Notes: generated from the sequence alone by a model not told the origin. A stretch of 64,000 bases of DNA from Streptomyces sp. NBC_00353 (GCF_036108815.1 NZ_CP107985.1:4092001-4156000), one strand, 5' to 3'; counted from the first letter of the stretch, positions 25,644-35,156 are shown. A program made the numbers and translations.

Positions 25644-28478
25644 GTGCAGCCACCGAAGGCGGCGGACGCCTCTGATGCCGAGCCGCGCCCGGAAGAAGGC
25701 CAGGACCGGGCTCAGGCTCCGGAGCGGAAGCCGGCACCGGAGCAGAGGCCGTCATCCGAGACGGAGCGCGAGCTGAAGCAGGGGCACGGCCAGGAGCCTG
25801 CGCAGCAGGCCCGCCCGCACCATCTGGTCGGCTCCACCCTCTCCACCGTCCGCGCGGCCGAAGAAGCCGACCGTGTCTCCGGGGACGAACCGCTGCTCCC
25901 GGCGCGCGTGCACCGCCCCTCCGACCTCATGCGGCTCCTCGTCGGCGTTCTGGCGATCGCCGTCCTGTTCTCCATCGCCGCGTTCGCCCACGGCACCACG
26001 ACCGGTCTCGAGAACGACATCAACAAGGGCACCGACCAGGCGCCCGACGTCCTCATCAAGATCGCCGGTCTGGTCTCCAGCATCGCCGTGCTGCTCGTGC
26101 CCGTCGCCTTCGCCATCGAGCGGCTGATCAAACGCGACGGGCTGCGGATCGCCGACGGGGTTCTTGCCGCCGTGCTCGCGCACGGGGTGACGCTCGCCAC
26201 CGACCTGTGGGTGGCCAAGTCCGCCTCCGGCACCATTCAGGACGCCCTCACCCAGCCGCAGCCCGGTGCTGCGCTCACCGATCCCGTCCACGGCTATCTC
26301 GCGCCCGTCATCGCCTATATGACGGCGGTCGGCATGGCGAGACGGCCGCGCTGGCGGGTCGTGCTGTGGGTGGTGCTGCTGCTCGACGCCTTCGCCATGC
26401 TGGTCGGCGGCTATACGACACCGTTCTCGATCATCCTGACCGTGCTGATCGGCTGGACCGTGGCCTACGGCACGCTGTACGCGGTCGGCTCGCCGAACGT
26501 CCGGCCGACCGGTCAGCACCTGATGGCCGGTCTGCGCCACGTCGGCTTCCGCCCGGTCACCGCGATGCGCGCCGACGACGCCCCCGACTCCGGCGACCAG
26601 AGCGACCGGGGCCGCCGCTATCTGGTCTCCCTCGAGGACGGTCCACCGCTGGATGTGACGGTCGTCGACCGGGAACAGCAGGCGCAGGGCTTCTTCTACC
26701 GGGTATGGCGCAGGCTCACCCTGCGGGCCATCACCCAGCGCCGCTCCATCCAGTCGCTGCGCCAGGCCCTGGAGCAGGAGGCGCTTCTCGCGTACGCGGC
26801 GATCGCCGCCGGGGCCAACGCCCCCAAACTGATCGCCACCTCCGAGCTCGGTCCCGACGCCGTGATGCTGGTGTACGAGCACATCGGCGGACGTTCGCTC
26901 GACGCGCTCGAGGACGTGGAGATCACCGACGATCTGGTGCGCGGTGCCTGGCGGCAGGTGAAGGCGCTCCAGTCGCGGCGGATCGCGCACCGCAGACTCA
27001 CCGGCGACGCGATCCTGGTGGAGCCTTCCGGCACGGTGTTCGTCACCGATCTGCGCGGCGGGGAGATCGCGGCCGGTGATCTGGTGCTGCGGATGGACAT
27101 CGCCCAGCTGCTCACCACCACCGGTCTGCGGGTGGGCGCCGAGCGGGCCGTCGCGGCCGCGCTCGAAGTACTCGGTCCCGACGCCGTCGCCGACTGTCTG
27201 CCGCTGCTCCAGCCGATCGCGCTCAGCCGCTCCACCCGGGCGGCGCTGCGCAGGCTCGCCCGGGAGCGGTCCCAGCGGGAGCGGGAGGCGGTACTCGAAG
27301 CGTCGGACGCCGCCAAGCGTGCCAAGGCCCAGGAGTCCGAGGTATCGGAGGCGGAAGGGGTCCCCTCGGTCCCCGCCGACCGCAAGGCGCTCCGTAATGA
27401 GAAGCAGGCGGAGAAGCGCGCCGAGAAGCGGGCGATAGACGATGCCCTGGACGAGGCCCGCGAGGAGGATCTGCTGACTCAGATCCGCCGCCAGGTGCTG
27501 CTGATCCGGCCGCAGGCGCCCGTCGAACCGGTGCGGCTGGAGCGGATCAAGCCGCGCACCCTGCTCAGCTTCATCGCCGGTGCCATCGCCGCGTACTTCC
27601 TGATCTCCCAGGTCACGGAGGCCGACTTCGGTGCGGTCGTCGAGCAGGCGGAGTGGGGCTGGGTGGCGGCGGCGCTCGGGTTCTCGGCGCTGAGTTACAT
27701 CGCGGCCGCGATGAGCCTGCTGGGGTTCGTGCCGGAGCGGGTGCCGTTCGGCAAGACCGTGCTGGCGCAGGTGGCCGGCTCGTTCGTGAAGATCGTCGCG
27801 CCGCCCGCGGTCGGTGGGGTGGCGCTGAACACCCGGTTCCTGCAGCGTTCCGGGGTGCGCCCGGGGCTGGCCGTCGCGAGTGTCGGCGCCTCGCAGCTGT
27901 TCGGGCTCGGCTGCCATGTGCTGCTGCTGGGCGCGTTCGGCTATCTGACCGGTACCGAGAAGACCCCGTCGTCGCTCACCCCGTCCAGGACGGTGATCGC
28001 GGGGCTGCTGACCGTCGCGGTGCTGGTGCTGGTGGTGACCGCGATCCCGTTCCTGCGGAAGTTCGTGGTGACGCGGGTACGGTCGCTGTTCGCCGGAGTC
28101 GTACCGCGCATGCTCGACGTGGTGCAGCGGCCGCAGAAGCTGCTCACCGGCATCGGCGGCATGCTGCTGCTGACCGGCCTGTTCGTGATGTGTCTGGATG
28201 CGTCGATCCGGGCGTTCAGCGGTCCCGACGTACCGCAGCTCAGCTACGCGAGCATCGCGGTGGTCTTCCTCGCCGGCAACGCGCTGGGTTCGGCGGCGCC
28301 GACCCCCGGCGGTATGGGCGCGGTCGAGGGTGCGCTGACGCTGGGGCTGATCGCGGTCGGACTGCCGAAGGAGGTCGCGGCGCCTGCCGTGCTGCTGTTC
28401 CGGCTGATGACGCTGTGGCTGCCGGTCCTTCCCGGCTGGCTCTGCTTCAACCATCTCACCCGCAAGGACGCTCTCTAG
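25644..28478 (+). CDS. Membrane pseudokinase-flippase fusion (lysylphosphatidylglycerol synthase TM-like)
   Basis: This 944-residue protein is started at the GTG at 25644 behind GAAGGAG. An acidic disordered N-terminus (1-85) is followed by about six transmembrane helices (95-290). A cytoplasmic kinase-like domain follows (about 315-540), with LVYEHIGGRSL as hinge, HRRLTGDAI where HRD...N is expected and DLRGG in place of DFG, so it is probably catalytically dead. A long charged coiled-coil stretch comes next (about 545-625), then a C-terminal MprF-like lysylphosphatidylglycerol flippase region with about eight helices and an APTPGGMGAVEG motif. The role is likely lipid-linked substrate translocation; regulation by the pseudokinase is inference. 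Confidence 0.85.
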   Translation: MQPPKAADASDAEPRPEEGQDRAQAPERKPAPEQRPSSETERELKQGHGQEPAQQARPHHLVGSTLSTVRAAEEADRVSGDEPLLPARVHRPSDLMRLLVGVLAIAVLFSIAAFAHGTTTGLENDINKGTDQAPDVLIKIAGLVSSIAVLLVPVAFAIERLIKRDGLRIADGVLAAVLAHGVTLATDLWVAKSASGTIQDALTQPQPGAALTDPVHGYLAPVIAYMTAVGMARRPRWRVVLWVVLLLDAFAMLVGGYTTPFSIILTVLIGWTVAYGTLYAVGSPNVRPTGQHLMAGLRHVGFRPVTAMRADDAPDSGDQSDRGRRYLVSLEDGPPLDVTVVDREQQAQGFFYRVWRRLTLRAITQRRSIQSLRQALEQEALLAYAAIAAGANAPKLIATSELGPDAVMLVYEHIGGRSLDALEDVEITDDLVRGAWRQVKALQSRRIAHRRLTGDAILVEPSGTVFVTDLRGGEIAAGDLVLRMDIAQLLTTTGLRVGAERAVAAALEVLGPDAVADCLPLLQPIALSRSTRAALRRLARERSQREREAVLEASDAAKRAKAQESEVSEAEGVPSVPADRKALRNEKQAEKRAEKRAIDDALDEAREEDLLTQIRRQVLLIRPQAPVEPVRLERIKPRTLLSFIAGAIAAYFLISQVTEADFGAVVEQAEWGWVAAALGFSALSYIAAAMSLLGFVPERVPFGKTVLAQVAGSFVKIVAPPAVGGVALNTRFLQRSGVRPGLAVASVGASQLFGLGCHVLLLGAFGYLTGTEKTPSSLTPSRTVIAGLLTVAVLVLVVTAIPFLRKFVVTRVRSLFAGVVPRMLDVVQRPQKLLTGIGGMLLLTGLFVMCLDASIRAFSGPDVPQLSYASIAVVFLAGNALGSAAPTPGGMGAVEGALTLGLIAVGLPKEVAAPAVLLFRLMTLWLPVLPGWLCFNHLTRKDAL

Positions 28479-28580
28479 CGAGGGCTGTCCCGGCTCACGG
28501 ATCCGGTCTCCGGGCCCCGCCGCCACCCGCTTGGACCGGCGTCCCGCGCGCGGTCCGGCACCCCATCGCACGATGGAGCA

Positions 28581-30212
28581 ATGAGGACCCCCCCTGCCCT
28601 GCGCGCCGCGGCCCTCGCCGCAACCGTGACCGTTCTGCTGCCCCTCACCGCCTGTTCGGACAGCGGCGACGGTGCGGCCGACACGGACCGCACCCAGAAC
28701 TCTCCGCACCCGGCGAACGCCGCCGACACGTCGGTGCCGGCCGACCTGGCTTCCCAGAAGCTGGAGTGGAAGCCCTGTCCCGCCCCTTCCGCGGCACAGG
28801 GCGGCGGCACCGCCCCCACCCCGCTCCCCGGCGGCACCGCCTGGGAGTGCTCCTTCATGAAGGTCCCGCTCGACTACGCGAAGCCGGACGGCGACACGAT
28901 CAAACTGGCGCTCATCCGCGCCAAGGCCAGCAACCCGAGCAAACGGATCGGCTCACTCATCATGAACTTCGGCGGCCCCGGCGCCTCCGGCGTCGCCACG
29001 CTGCCTGAATTCGGCACCACGTACGACAAGCTCCGAACCCGATACGACCTGGTGAGCTTCGACCCACGCGGGGTCGGCCGCAGCGAGGGCGTGAAATGCG
29101 AGAACGACAAGCAGCTCGACGCGCGCTTCGAGAGCGACCTCACCCCTGACGACGCCGCCGAGGTGCAGGCCTACGTCAACCAGCAGAAGGAGTATGTGGC
29201 GGCCTGCAAGAAGAACTCCGGCTCCGAACTCCCCTACGTCGGCACCGTCAACGCCGCCCGCGACATGAATCTGATGCACCAGGTGCTCGGCGACGAGAAG
29301 CTGCACTACCTCGGTTTCTCCTACGGCACCGAACTGGGCGGCGTCTACGCCCACTTGTTCCCGAAGAGCGTCGGCAGGGCGGTGCTCGACGCGGTCGTCG
29401 ACCCGACCGAGGACTCCGAACAGTCCTCCCTCGGCCAGGCGCAGGGCTTCCAGCTGGCCCTGGAGAACTTCACCGCGGACTGCGTGAACCGCGGCGCCGC
29501 CTGCAAGCTCCCCGGTTCCACCGGGAAGGAGGTCGAGCTGTGGATCGCCGACCTTCTCCAGCGGTTGGAGAAGAAGCCGATCACGGGGCTCGGCACGCGG
29601 CAGCTGACGCAGTCCCAGGCAATCACCGGTATCGCGGCCGCCCTCTACTCCCGGGAGACCTGGCCGCTGCTGGAGGAAGGGCTCGACGAGGCGGACGGCG
29701 GGAACGGCGCGCTGCTCCTGGCCCTTGCCGACTCGCTGAACGGCCGCTCCGACGACGGTCGTTACGACAACTCGACGGCCGCCAACACGGCCATCAACTG
29801 CGTCGACACCAAGCAGCGGTTCAGCGTCGACGAGACGAAGGCGAGGCTCCCGGAGTTCCAGAAGGCGTCGCCGATCTTCGGCGACTATCTGGGCTGGGGT
29901 CTGATGGCGTGCACCGGCTGGCCGGTGCAGGGCGCCTGGGACACCCCGGACGTCAGCGCCCCCGGCGCGCCCCCCATCCTGGTCGTCGGCAACACGGGAG
30001 ACCCGGCGACACCGTACAAGGGTGCGAAGGCGATGGCCGACGCACTGGGCAAGGGCGTCGGGGTCGAGATGACGTACAAGGGCCAGGGGCACGGCGCGTA
30101 CAACACCGGCGACGCCTGTGTGCAGAAGACGGTGGGCGACTATCTGCTGGACGGCAAAGTCCCGGCGGCCGGTACTGTCTGTGGCTCAGGGGCTGGCGGC
30201 AGCGACAAATAG
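28581..30212 (+). CDS. Secreted lipoprotein alpha/beta-hydrolase peptidase, copy 1
   Basis: This 543-residue protein has a lipoprotein signal peptide (lipobox LTAC, C25). It has the fold of tripeptidyl aminopeptidases related to Streptomyces SlpD/SlpE: an oxyanion segment MNFGGPG, nucleophile GFSYGTELGG, an Asp in GNTGDPATP and His in GQGHGAY. It probably trims extracellular peptides from the N-terminus while anchored to the membrane. It is followed 48 bp later by a closely similar gene, indicating a tandem duplication. The ATG at 28581 follows GATGGAGCA. Confidence 0.9.
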   Translation: MRTPPALRAAALAATVTVLLPLTACSDSGDGAADTDRTQNSPHPANAADTSVPADLASQKLEWKPCPAPSAAQGGGTAPTPLPGGTAWECSFMKVPLDYAKPDGDTIKLALIRAKASNPSKRIGSLIMNFGGPGASGVATLPEFGTTYDKLRTRYDLVSFDPRGVGRSEGVKCENDKQLDARFESDLTPDDAAEVQAYVNQQKEYVAACKKNSGSELPYVGTVNAARDMNLMHQVLGDEKLHYLGFSYGTELGGVYAHLFPKSVGRAVLDAVVDPTEDSEQSSLGQAQGFQLALENFTADCVNRGAACKLPGSTGKEVELWIADLLQRLEKKPITGLGTRQLTQSQAITGIAAALYSRETWPLLEEGLDEADGGNGALLLALADSLNGRSDDGRYDNSTAANTAINCVDTKQRFSVDETKARLPEFQKASPIFGDYLGWGLMACTGWPVQGAWDTPDVSAPGAPPILVVGNTGDPATPYKGAKAMADALGKGVGVEMTYKGQGHGAYNTGDACVQKTVGDYLLDGKVPAAGTVCGSGAGGSDK

Positions 30213-30260
30213 CACGCGTCGCACGCCGTACGTACAGGCACAACGGGGAGGGACGTACAG

Positions 30261-31844
30261 GTGGTTCACCATGCTCGCGCCGGGGCTCTGGCCGCTGCCG
30301 CGCTGCTGCTGACGGGGGTGCTCGCGGGCTGCGACGGGGGCTCGGACGCGAAGGCGGACGGCAAGGCGGGCCGCAGCGCGACACCCTCGTCCACCGGGGC
30401 GTCCGGCGGATCGGACGGGAAGCCGGGCGCGCTGCCCACCCTGCCGGCGGCCCTCACCTCCCAGCGGCCGGTCTGGAACCGCTGCAAGGCAGTCGGAGGC
30501 GAGAGCGCACCGGCGTCCGGCTGGAGATGCGCGACGGTCAAGGTGCCGTTGGACTACGCCGAGCCGACCGGCGACACGATCGGGATCGCGCTGATCCGCA
30601 AGGAGGCCCGCGACAAGGGCCGTCGGCTGGGCTCGATGCTGTTCAACTTCGGCGGCCCCGGCGGCTCGGGCGTCTCGATACTGCCGCGCGCCGCCGGATC
30701 GTACGCGAACCTCAACACCCGCTACGACCTGGTGAGTTTCGACCCGCGCGGGGTCGCGGGCAGCTCCGGGGTCAAGTGCCGCAGCGACCAGGAGCAGGAG
30801 GTCGCCAACCGGAATGTCGACCTGACTCCGGACACGGCTGCGGAGGAGGCGGCGTTCATGAAGGACGGCGCGGACTTCGGCGCCGGCTGCGAGCGCAGCT
30901 CGGGCAAGGTCCTCCCGTACGTCGGTACGACAAACGCCGCGCGGGACATGGATCTGATCCGCGAAGTGCTCGGCGACAAGAAGCTCACGTACTTCGGCAT
31001 CTCGTACGGTACGGAGCTCGGCGGTACGTACGCGCATCTCTACCCGAAGAATGTGGGACGCACGGTCCTCGACGCGGTCGTCGATCCGACCGCCGACACG
31101 ATCGGGCACGCCCGCAACCAGGCGACCGGCTTCCAGCGGGCGCTGGAGAACTACCTCAAGGACCGTGGCCAGGACCCGAAGGCGGGCACCCGGCGCATCG
31201 CCCGGCTGCTGGAGCGGATCGACGGGAAGCCGCTGCCGACCGGCTCGGGCCGCAAGCTCAACGAGACGCTGGCGATCACCGGCATCGTGACGCCGCTCTA
31301 CTCCAAGAGCAATTGGCCCGTTCTGACGCAGGCGCTGGACGAGGCCGAGAACCAGGGCACCGGCAATCTCCTCCTCCAGCTCGCCGACTCCTACAACGGC
31401 CGTGACAAGAACGGGCACTACGACACCCAGAGCCACTCGCAGCGCGCCATCTCCTGCGCGGACAGCAGGCTCCGGCCGACGGCGGGCAACGCGAAGGCGC
31501 TGCTGCCCGAGTTCCGGAAGCTGTCCCCGGTCTTCGGCCCGTTCCTGGCGTGGGACACGGCCGGCTGGTGTGCCGACTGGCCGGTGAAGGGTGAGCACGA
31601 CACCCCGGAGGCGAGTGCTCCGGGCGCCGGTCCGATCCTGGTCGTCGGGACGACCGGTGACCCGGCGACGCCCTACGAGGGTGCCCAGAAGATGGCGGAC
31701 GAGCTGGGCAAGGGCGTCGGCGTCATGCTCACCAACAAGGGCGAGGGTCACGGCGCATACGGCGAGAGCCCGTGTGTGACGTCGGCCGTGGACGCGTACT
31801 TCCTGGACGGGAAGGTTCCGGCGAACGGCAGGACCTGCTCGTAG
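30261..31844 (+). CDS. Secreted lipoprotein alpha/beta-hydrolase peptidase, copy 2
   Basis: This 527-residue paralogue of the preceding gene has lipobox LAGC (C24), FNFGGPGGSG, nucleophile GISYGTELGG, catalytic Asp in GTTGDPATP and His in GEGHGAYG. The start is a GTG behind GGGAGGG. The mature N-terminus is a Gly/Ser/Asp-rich spacer, as usual for surface lipoproteins. Domain order and spacing match copy 1, but identity is only moderate, so the duplication is not recent. The two genes probably form one transcript that ends at the hairpin 20 bp downstream. Confidence 0.9.
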   Translation: MVHHARAGALAAAALLLTGVLAGCDGGSDAKADGKAGRSATPSSTGASGGSDGKPGALPTLPAALTSQRPVWNRCKAVGGESAPASGWRCATVKVPLDYAEPTGDTIGIALIRKEARDKGRRLGSMLFNFGGPGGSGVSILPRAAGSYANLNTRYDLVSFDPRGVAGSSGVKCRSDQEQEVANRNVDLTPDTAAEEAAFMKDGADFGAGCERSSGKVLPYVGTTNAARDMDLIREVLGDKKLTYFGISYGTELGGTYAHLYPKNVGRTVLDAVVDPTADTIGHARNQATGFQRALENYLKDRGQDPKAGTRRIARLLERIDGKPLPTGSGRKLNETLAITGIVTPLYSKSNWPVLTQALDEAENQGTGNLLLQLADSYNGRDKNGHYDTQSHSQRAISCADSRLRPTAGNAKALLPEFRKLSPVFGPFLAWDTAGWCADWPVKGEHDTPEASAPGAGPILVVGTTGDPATPYEGAQKMADELGKGVGVMLTNKGEGHGAYGESPCVTSAVDAYFLDGKVPANGRTCS

Positions 31845-31863
31845 AACAGGTCGACGGATACGA

Positions 31864-31902
31864 CGAAGGGGCCGGCCCGCGCAGTGCGGACCGGCCCCTT
31901 CG
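31864..31902. terminator. Terminator hairpin between peptidase and moeZ
   Basis: Twelve-base perfect arms (31864-31875, 31891-31902) enclose a 15-base loop that can pair further. It lies 20 bp after the peptidase stop and 39 bp from the convergent moeZ stop, so it can serve both strands. Confidence 0.8.
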
Positions 31903-31940
31903 AAGCGTTCAGCCCCCGTACTGAGGCTCGGTACAGCGGC

Positions 31941-33119
31941 TCAGTACACCGGCTTCTCGGGCTCGATCTGGTTGACCCAGCCGATCACGCCGCCGCCGAC
32001 ATGCACCGCGTCGGCGAAGCCCGCCGACTTGAGGACCGCGAGGACCTCGGCGCTGCGGACACCGGTCTTGCAGTGCAGGACGATGCGCTTGTCCTGCGGG
32101 AGGTCCTGCAGGGCGTTGCCCATCAGGAACTCGTTCTTCGGGATCAGCTTCGCGCCGGGGATCGAGACGATCTCGTACTCGTTCGGCTCGCGGACGTCGA
32201 TGATCTCGATCTTCTCGTCGGCGTCGATCCACTCCTTGAGCTGCTTCGGAGTGATCGTGGAGCCGAGCGCCGCCTCCTGGGCCTCCTCGGACACGACGCC
32301 GCAGAAGGCCTCGTAGTCGATGAGCTCGGTGACGGTGGGGTTCTCGCCGCAGACCGCGCAGTCGGGGTCCTTGCGGACCTTGACCTGGCGGTACTGCATC
32401 TCCAGGGCGTCGTAGATCATCAGCCGGCCGACCAGCGGGTCACCGATGCCGGCGAGCAGCTTGATGGCCTCGTTGACCTGGATGGAGCCGATGGATGCGC
32501 AGAGCACACCCAGCACGCCGCCCTCGGCGCAGGACGGGACCATGCCGGGGGGCGGCGGCTCCGGGTAGAGGCAGCGGTAGCAGGGACCGTGCTCCGACCA
32601 GAAGACGGACGCCTGGCCGTCGAAGCGGTAGATCGAACCCCACACGTACGGCTTGTTCAGCAGCACCGCGGCGTCGTTGACCAGATAGCGGGTGGCGAAG
32701 TTGTCCGTGCCGTCCACGATCAGGTCGTACTGGGCGAAGATCTCCATCACGTTCTCGGCTTCGAGCCGCTCTTCGTGAAGGACAACATTCACATACGGGT
32801 TGATGCCCAGGACCGAGTCCTTGGCGGACTGGGCCTTGGAGCGGCCGATGTCGGCCTGGCTGTGGATGATCTGGCGCTGCAGGTTCGACTCGTCGACCTC
32901 GTCGAACTCCACGATGCCGAGCGTGCCGACACCGGCCGCAGCCAGGTACATCAGGGCCGGCGAGCCGAGACCGCCGGCGCCGACACAGAGCACCTTCGCG
33001 TTCTTCAGCCGCTTCTGTCCGTCCATCCCGACATCCGGGATGATCAGGTGGCGGGAGTACCTGCGGACCTCGTCGACGGTGAGCTCAGCAGCTGGCTCGA
33101 CCAGGGGTGGCAGCGACAC
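31941..33119 (-). CDS. moeZ: Adenylyltransferase/sulfurtransferase MoeZ
   Basis: This 392-residue protein has an N-terminal MoeB/ThiF E1 domain with GAGGLGSP, an acidic DESNLQRQ segment with the catalytic Arg, and two zinc-binding CxxC pairs (CYRC, CAVC). The C-terminal rhodanese domain has active-site Cys in CKTGVRS. MoeZ adenylates and then thiocarboxylates the C-terminal Gly-Gly of small sulfur carriers, supplying sulfur for molybdopterin, cysteine (CysO), thioquinolobactin-like products and thiotemplated natural products. GTG start at 33119. The next minus-strand gene upstream starts 85 bp away. Confidence 0.95.
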   Translation of the reverse strand: MSLPPLVEPAAELTVDEVRRYSRHLIIPDVGMDGQKRLKNAKVLCVGAGGLGSPALMYLAAAGVGTLGIVEFDEVDESNLQRQIIHSQADIGRSKAQSAKDSVLGINPYVNVVLHEERLEAENVMEIFAQYDLIVDGTDNFATRYLVNDAAVLLNKPYVWGSIYRFDGQASVFWSEHGPCYRCLYPEPPPPGMVPSCAEGGVLGVLCASIGSIQVNEAIKLLAGIGDPLVGRLMIYDALEMQYRQVKVRKDPDCAVCGENPTVTELIDYEAFCGVVSEEAQEAALGSTITPKQLKEWIDADEKIEIIDVREPNEYEIVSIPGAKLIPKNEFLMGNALQDLPQDKRIVLHCKTGVRSAEVLAVLKSAGFADAVHVGGGVIGWVNQIEPEKPVY

Positions 33120-33203
33120 AGGAACCTCAACAATGCAGGTGGTCGGTTTCTACGTACTTCATCTACGTACGGTTGTTCACCCGCAACACTGCCACGCCCC
33201 TCC

Positions 33204-34058
33204 TCATTCCGAGATACCAGGTCCGATCCGCGAGACGATTTCGTCCCAGTACCCGGGCAGCGCCGCGAATGGATCGGTTTGTCCACCATGGTCGGTGCGG
33301 ATCGTGCGGTCGGTGAAGAAGATCGTCCCGGCCCCCTGCCAGCGGGCGATCCGCATGGCTTCGTCGAGGTGGGTGCGCGGGACGCCGTGCACGAAGTGCG
33401 CAAAGCGTTCCGGTGGGTAGTCCGCGGTCCACTCCGCCACCTGTGACCAGCGGTAGTCGGTCCACGCCCCGGAGAAGGTGACCAGCTGGTCGGCCGTCTC
33501 GGCATAGCCGGGATACGGGTGGGTCCCGTGCCCCAGCACCAGCAGACCGCTCCCGGCCGCTTCGTCCCCTCCGTCCTTGCTGTCCTCGCTCTCCTCCAGG
33601 AGCGCGGCGAGTGTGCTGGTGATCCGGCGGACCGCCGGAAGGTCGGCGCGCTCCGCCGGACACCGGTCGAGGTAGAAGCCGTCGACGCGGTACCAGTCGA
33701 GAAAGGACTGCGCGTCGGCGATCAGCTCGCCGAACGGCCGGTTGCCGAAGGTCAGGTCGAGATGGCCCAGCAGCAGGCCGCCGCCCGCCCGGACGGCGTC
33801 CTGCGCAGCCCCGTCGTGCACGGCCCGTTCGCGAGCGTTGCGGAGCCGGCCCGCGGCCTCCAGACAGTGCGGGTCGGGCCGGGCGCCGGGGCCGCTGTCG
33901 ATGTTGAGGACCGCCCAGTGCAGCGGAGTGCCGGAGCGGGTCAGCTCGGCCCATTCGGTGGGCGCGAGCAGCGGGTGCGCGTACCCCGGGACGCCGAAGC
34001 CGAGCTGCTCGGTGCCACTGGTCCGGCGGGCGGTACCGGCGCTGGTCAGATGCGGCAT
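33204..34058 (-). CDS. Spherulation-specific family 4 (spherulin-4, GH135-like) protein
   Basis: This 284-residue TIM-barrel-like protein has the spherulin-4 pattern: LGFGVPGYAHPLL at the N-terminus, NIDSGPG (family NPxSGPG), YVRTxGLLLGHLDLTFG-like strand content and VDGFYLDRCP (family DGIFFDE). In the fungal relative Sph3 (GH135) this fold cleaves alpha-1,4-linked galactosamine polymers. Here the Asp of the last motif is kept, but the following Glu is Arg. There is no signal peptide, so it would be cytoplasmic unless the start is wrong. It overlaps the epimerase gene by 13 bp, so the two are co-translated. Confidence 0.85.
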   Translation of the reverse strand: MPHLTSAGTARRTSGTEQLGFGVPGYAHPLLAPTEWAELTRSGTPLHWAVLNIDSGPGARPDPHCLEAAGRLRNARERAVHDGAAQDAVRAGGGLLLGHLDLTFGNRPFGELIADAQSFLDWYRVDGFYLDRCPAERADLPAVRRITSTLAALLEESEDSKDGGDEAAGSGLLVLGHGTHPYPGYAETADQLVTFSGAWTDYRWSQVAEWTADYPPERFAHFVHGVPRTHLDEAMRIARWQGAGTIFFTDRTIRTDHGGQTDPFAALPGYWDEIVSRIGPGISE

Positions 34059-35011
34059 GCCGCCTCCATCCAGATGTCGGCGAGGGACTCCTCCAGATTG
34101 ATCCGGGGGCGCCAGCCGAGCCGGTCGCGGGCGGTGCGGACGTCCGCCTGCTGCCAGGCCCCGCAGCCGTCCGGGTACGGGGACGGGGTCGCCGAGAGGT
34201 GTTCGATGACGGACTCGGCGGAGGTGCGGGGGGCGCCGATGGGGAGCCGGGCGGGGGGTGTGTCGAGCTCGTGCAGGGCACCCGGGTAACCCGCGACCTT
34301 GGCGAGCACGGCGGCCGCGTCGCGCAGCCGCACGGCCCGGCCGGTACCGATGTTGACGACGCCCTGCGCGGCGGAGAGCGAGGCGGCGTGCACGGCGCGG
34401 GCGACATCCCGTACGTCGACGAAGTCGCGCTGCACTCCGAGGCCACTGAGCTTCAGCTCGCCGTCGCCCGACTGCATGGCACGGCGCATCGCCTCGGCGA
34501 GCCGGCCCAGCGGTGAGCCGGCCGGGGTGCCGGGGCCGACCGGCGAGAAGACCCGCAGCACGACCGCGTCGAGGCCGGAGCCCAGGACGAGTTCGGTGGC
34601 GGCGAGCTTGGAGACGCCGTACGGGCCGCCGGGGCGCGGCAGGGCGTCCTCCGCGGTCGACGATCCGGGCTGCGAGGGCCCGTACTCAGAGGAGCAGCCG
34701 ACCTGGACGAGACGGGCGCTGCAGCCGCTGCGGCGCATCGCCTCGCAGACGGTGGCGACGGCGACGGTGTTGTGTCGGGTCAGATCGCGGGCGCCGCCGC
34801 GGGTGGCGCCCGCGCAGTTGACGACGACCCCGGGGTGGACGGCGTCCAGGAAGCGGGTGAGTGCTCCTGGACTGCCACCGGCCAGGTCGAACCGTACGTC
34901 GGCGTCGTCGCCGCGGCCGAGCGCGGTCAGGTGCACGGCGGGGTCGGCGAGCAGCCGGTCGGCCACGAACCGGCCGAGGAATCCATTGGCTCCGAGCAGC
35001 AGAACCCTCAT
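34046..35011 (-). CDS. NAD-dependent epimerase/dehydratase (short-chain extended SDR)
   Basis: This 321-residue protein is an extended SDR with GANGFLGR (7-14, NAD-binding Gly-rich loop), catalytic YGVSK (the YxxxK pair) and a preceding Ser segment CSSEYG, and RDFVDVRDVA near residue 195, which is typical of nucleotide-sugar 4-epimerases and dehydratases. It probably converts a UDP-sugar for the neighbouring glycosyltransferase; UDP-GalNAc/GlcNAc would fit the cluster hypothesis but is not proven. The ATG at 35011 overlaps the stop of a 19-codon ORF, and its 3' end overlaps the spherulin gene. Confidence 0.9.
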   Translation of the reverse strand: MRVLLLGANGFLGRFVADRLLADPAVHLTALGRGDDADVRFDLAGGSPGALTRFLDAVHPGVVVNCAGATRGGARDLTRHNTVAVATVCEAMRRSGCSARLVQVGCSSEYGPSQPGSSTAEDALPRPGGPYGVSKLAATELVLGSGLDAVVLRVFSPVGPGTPAGSPLGRLAEAMRRAMQSGDGELKLSGLGVQRDFVDVRDVARAVHAASLSAAQGVVNIGTGRAVRLRDAAAVLAKVAGYPGALHELDTPPARLPIGAPRTSAESVIEHLSATPSPYPDGCGAWQQADVRTARDRLGWRPRINLEESLADIWMEAACRI

Positions 35012-35067
35012 CGTGTGCCCCCTTCGCGCCGACGGCGGGCTGCCGGTGCGGGGGATTGGGGGGTCAT
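35008..35067 (-). CDS. 19-codon ORF translationally coupled to the epimerase
   Basis: A short ORF starts at the ATG at 35067, behind GGAGA with good spacing, and its TGA overlaps the epimerase ATG (ATGA). The peptide is Pro/Ala then Arg-rich (ending RRRREGGTR) and is probably not functional in itself. Its value is likely translational coupling, or it marks a short leader. The other bases between the membrane-protein stop (35157) and here contain no feature I recognise. Confidence 0.4.
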   Translation of the reverse strand: MTPQSPAPAARRRREGGTR

Positions 35068-35156
35068 GTCCGGTGTCTCCTTGGGGAGGTTGCGAGCGTT
35101 ACGGAACAGGCACCCGCGGCGTCGGCTCCGCGGGGTTCGTGCGGGATCGTGCGGGG

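Noticed and set aside
25752..28709. Minus-strand open frame of 985 codons opposite the pseudokinase-flippase gene
   Set aside because: Low-complexity Arg/Gln/His-rich translation with no family motif, while the plus frame has strong ones.
29540..31405. Third-frame ORF spanning the two peptidases
   Set aside because: It crosses the boundary of two real genes and has no internal similarity.
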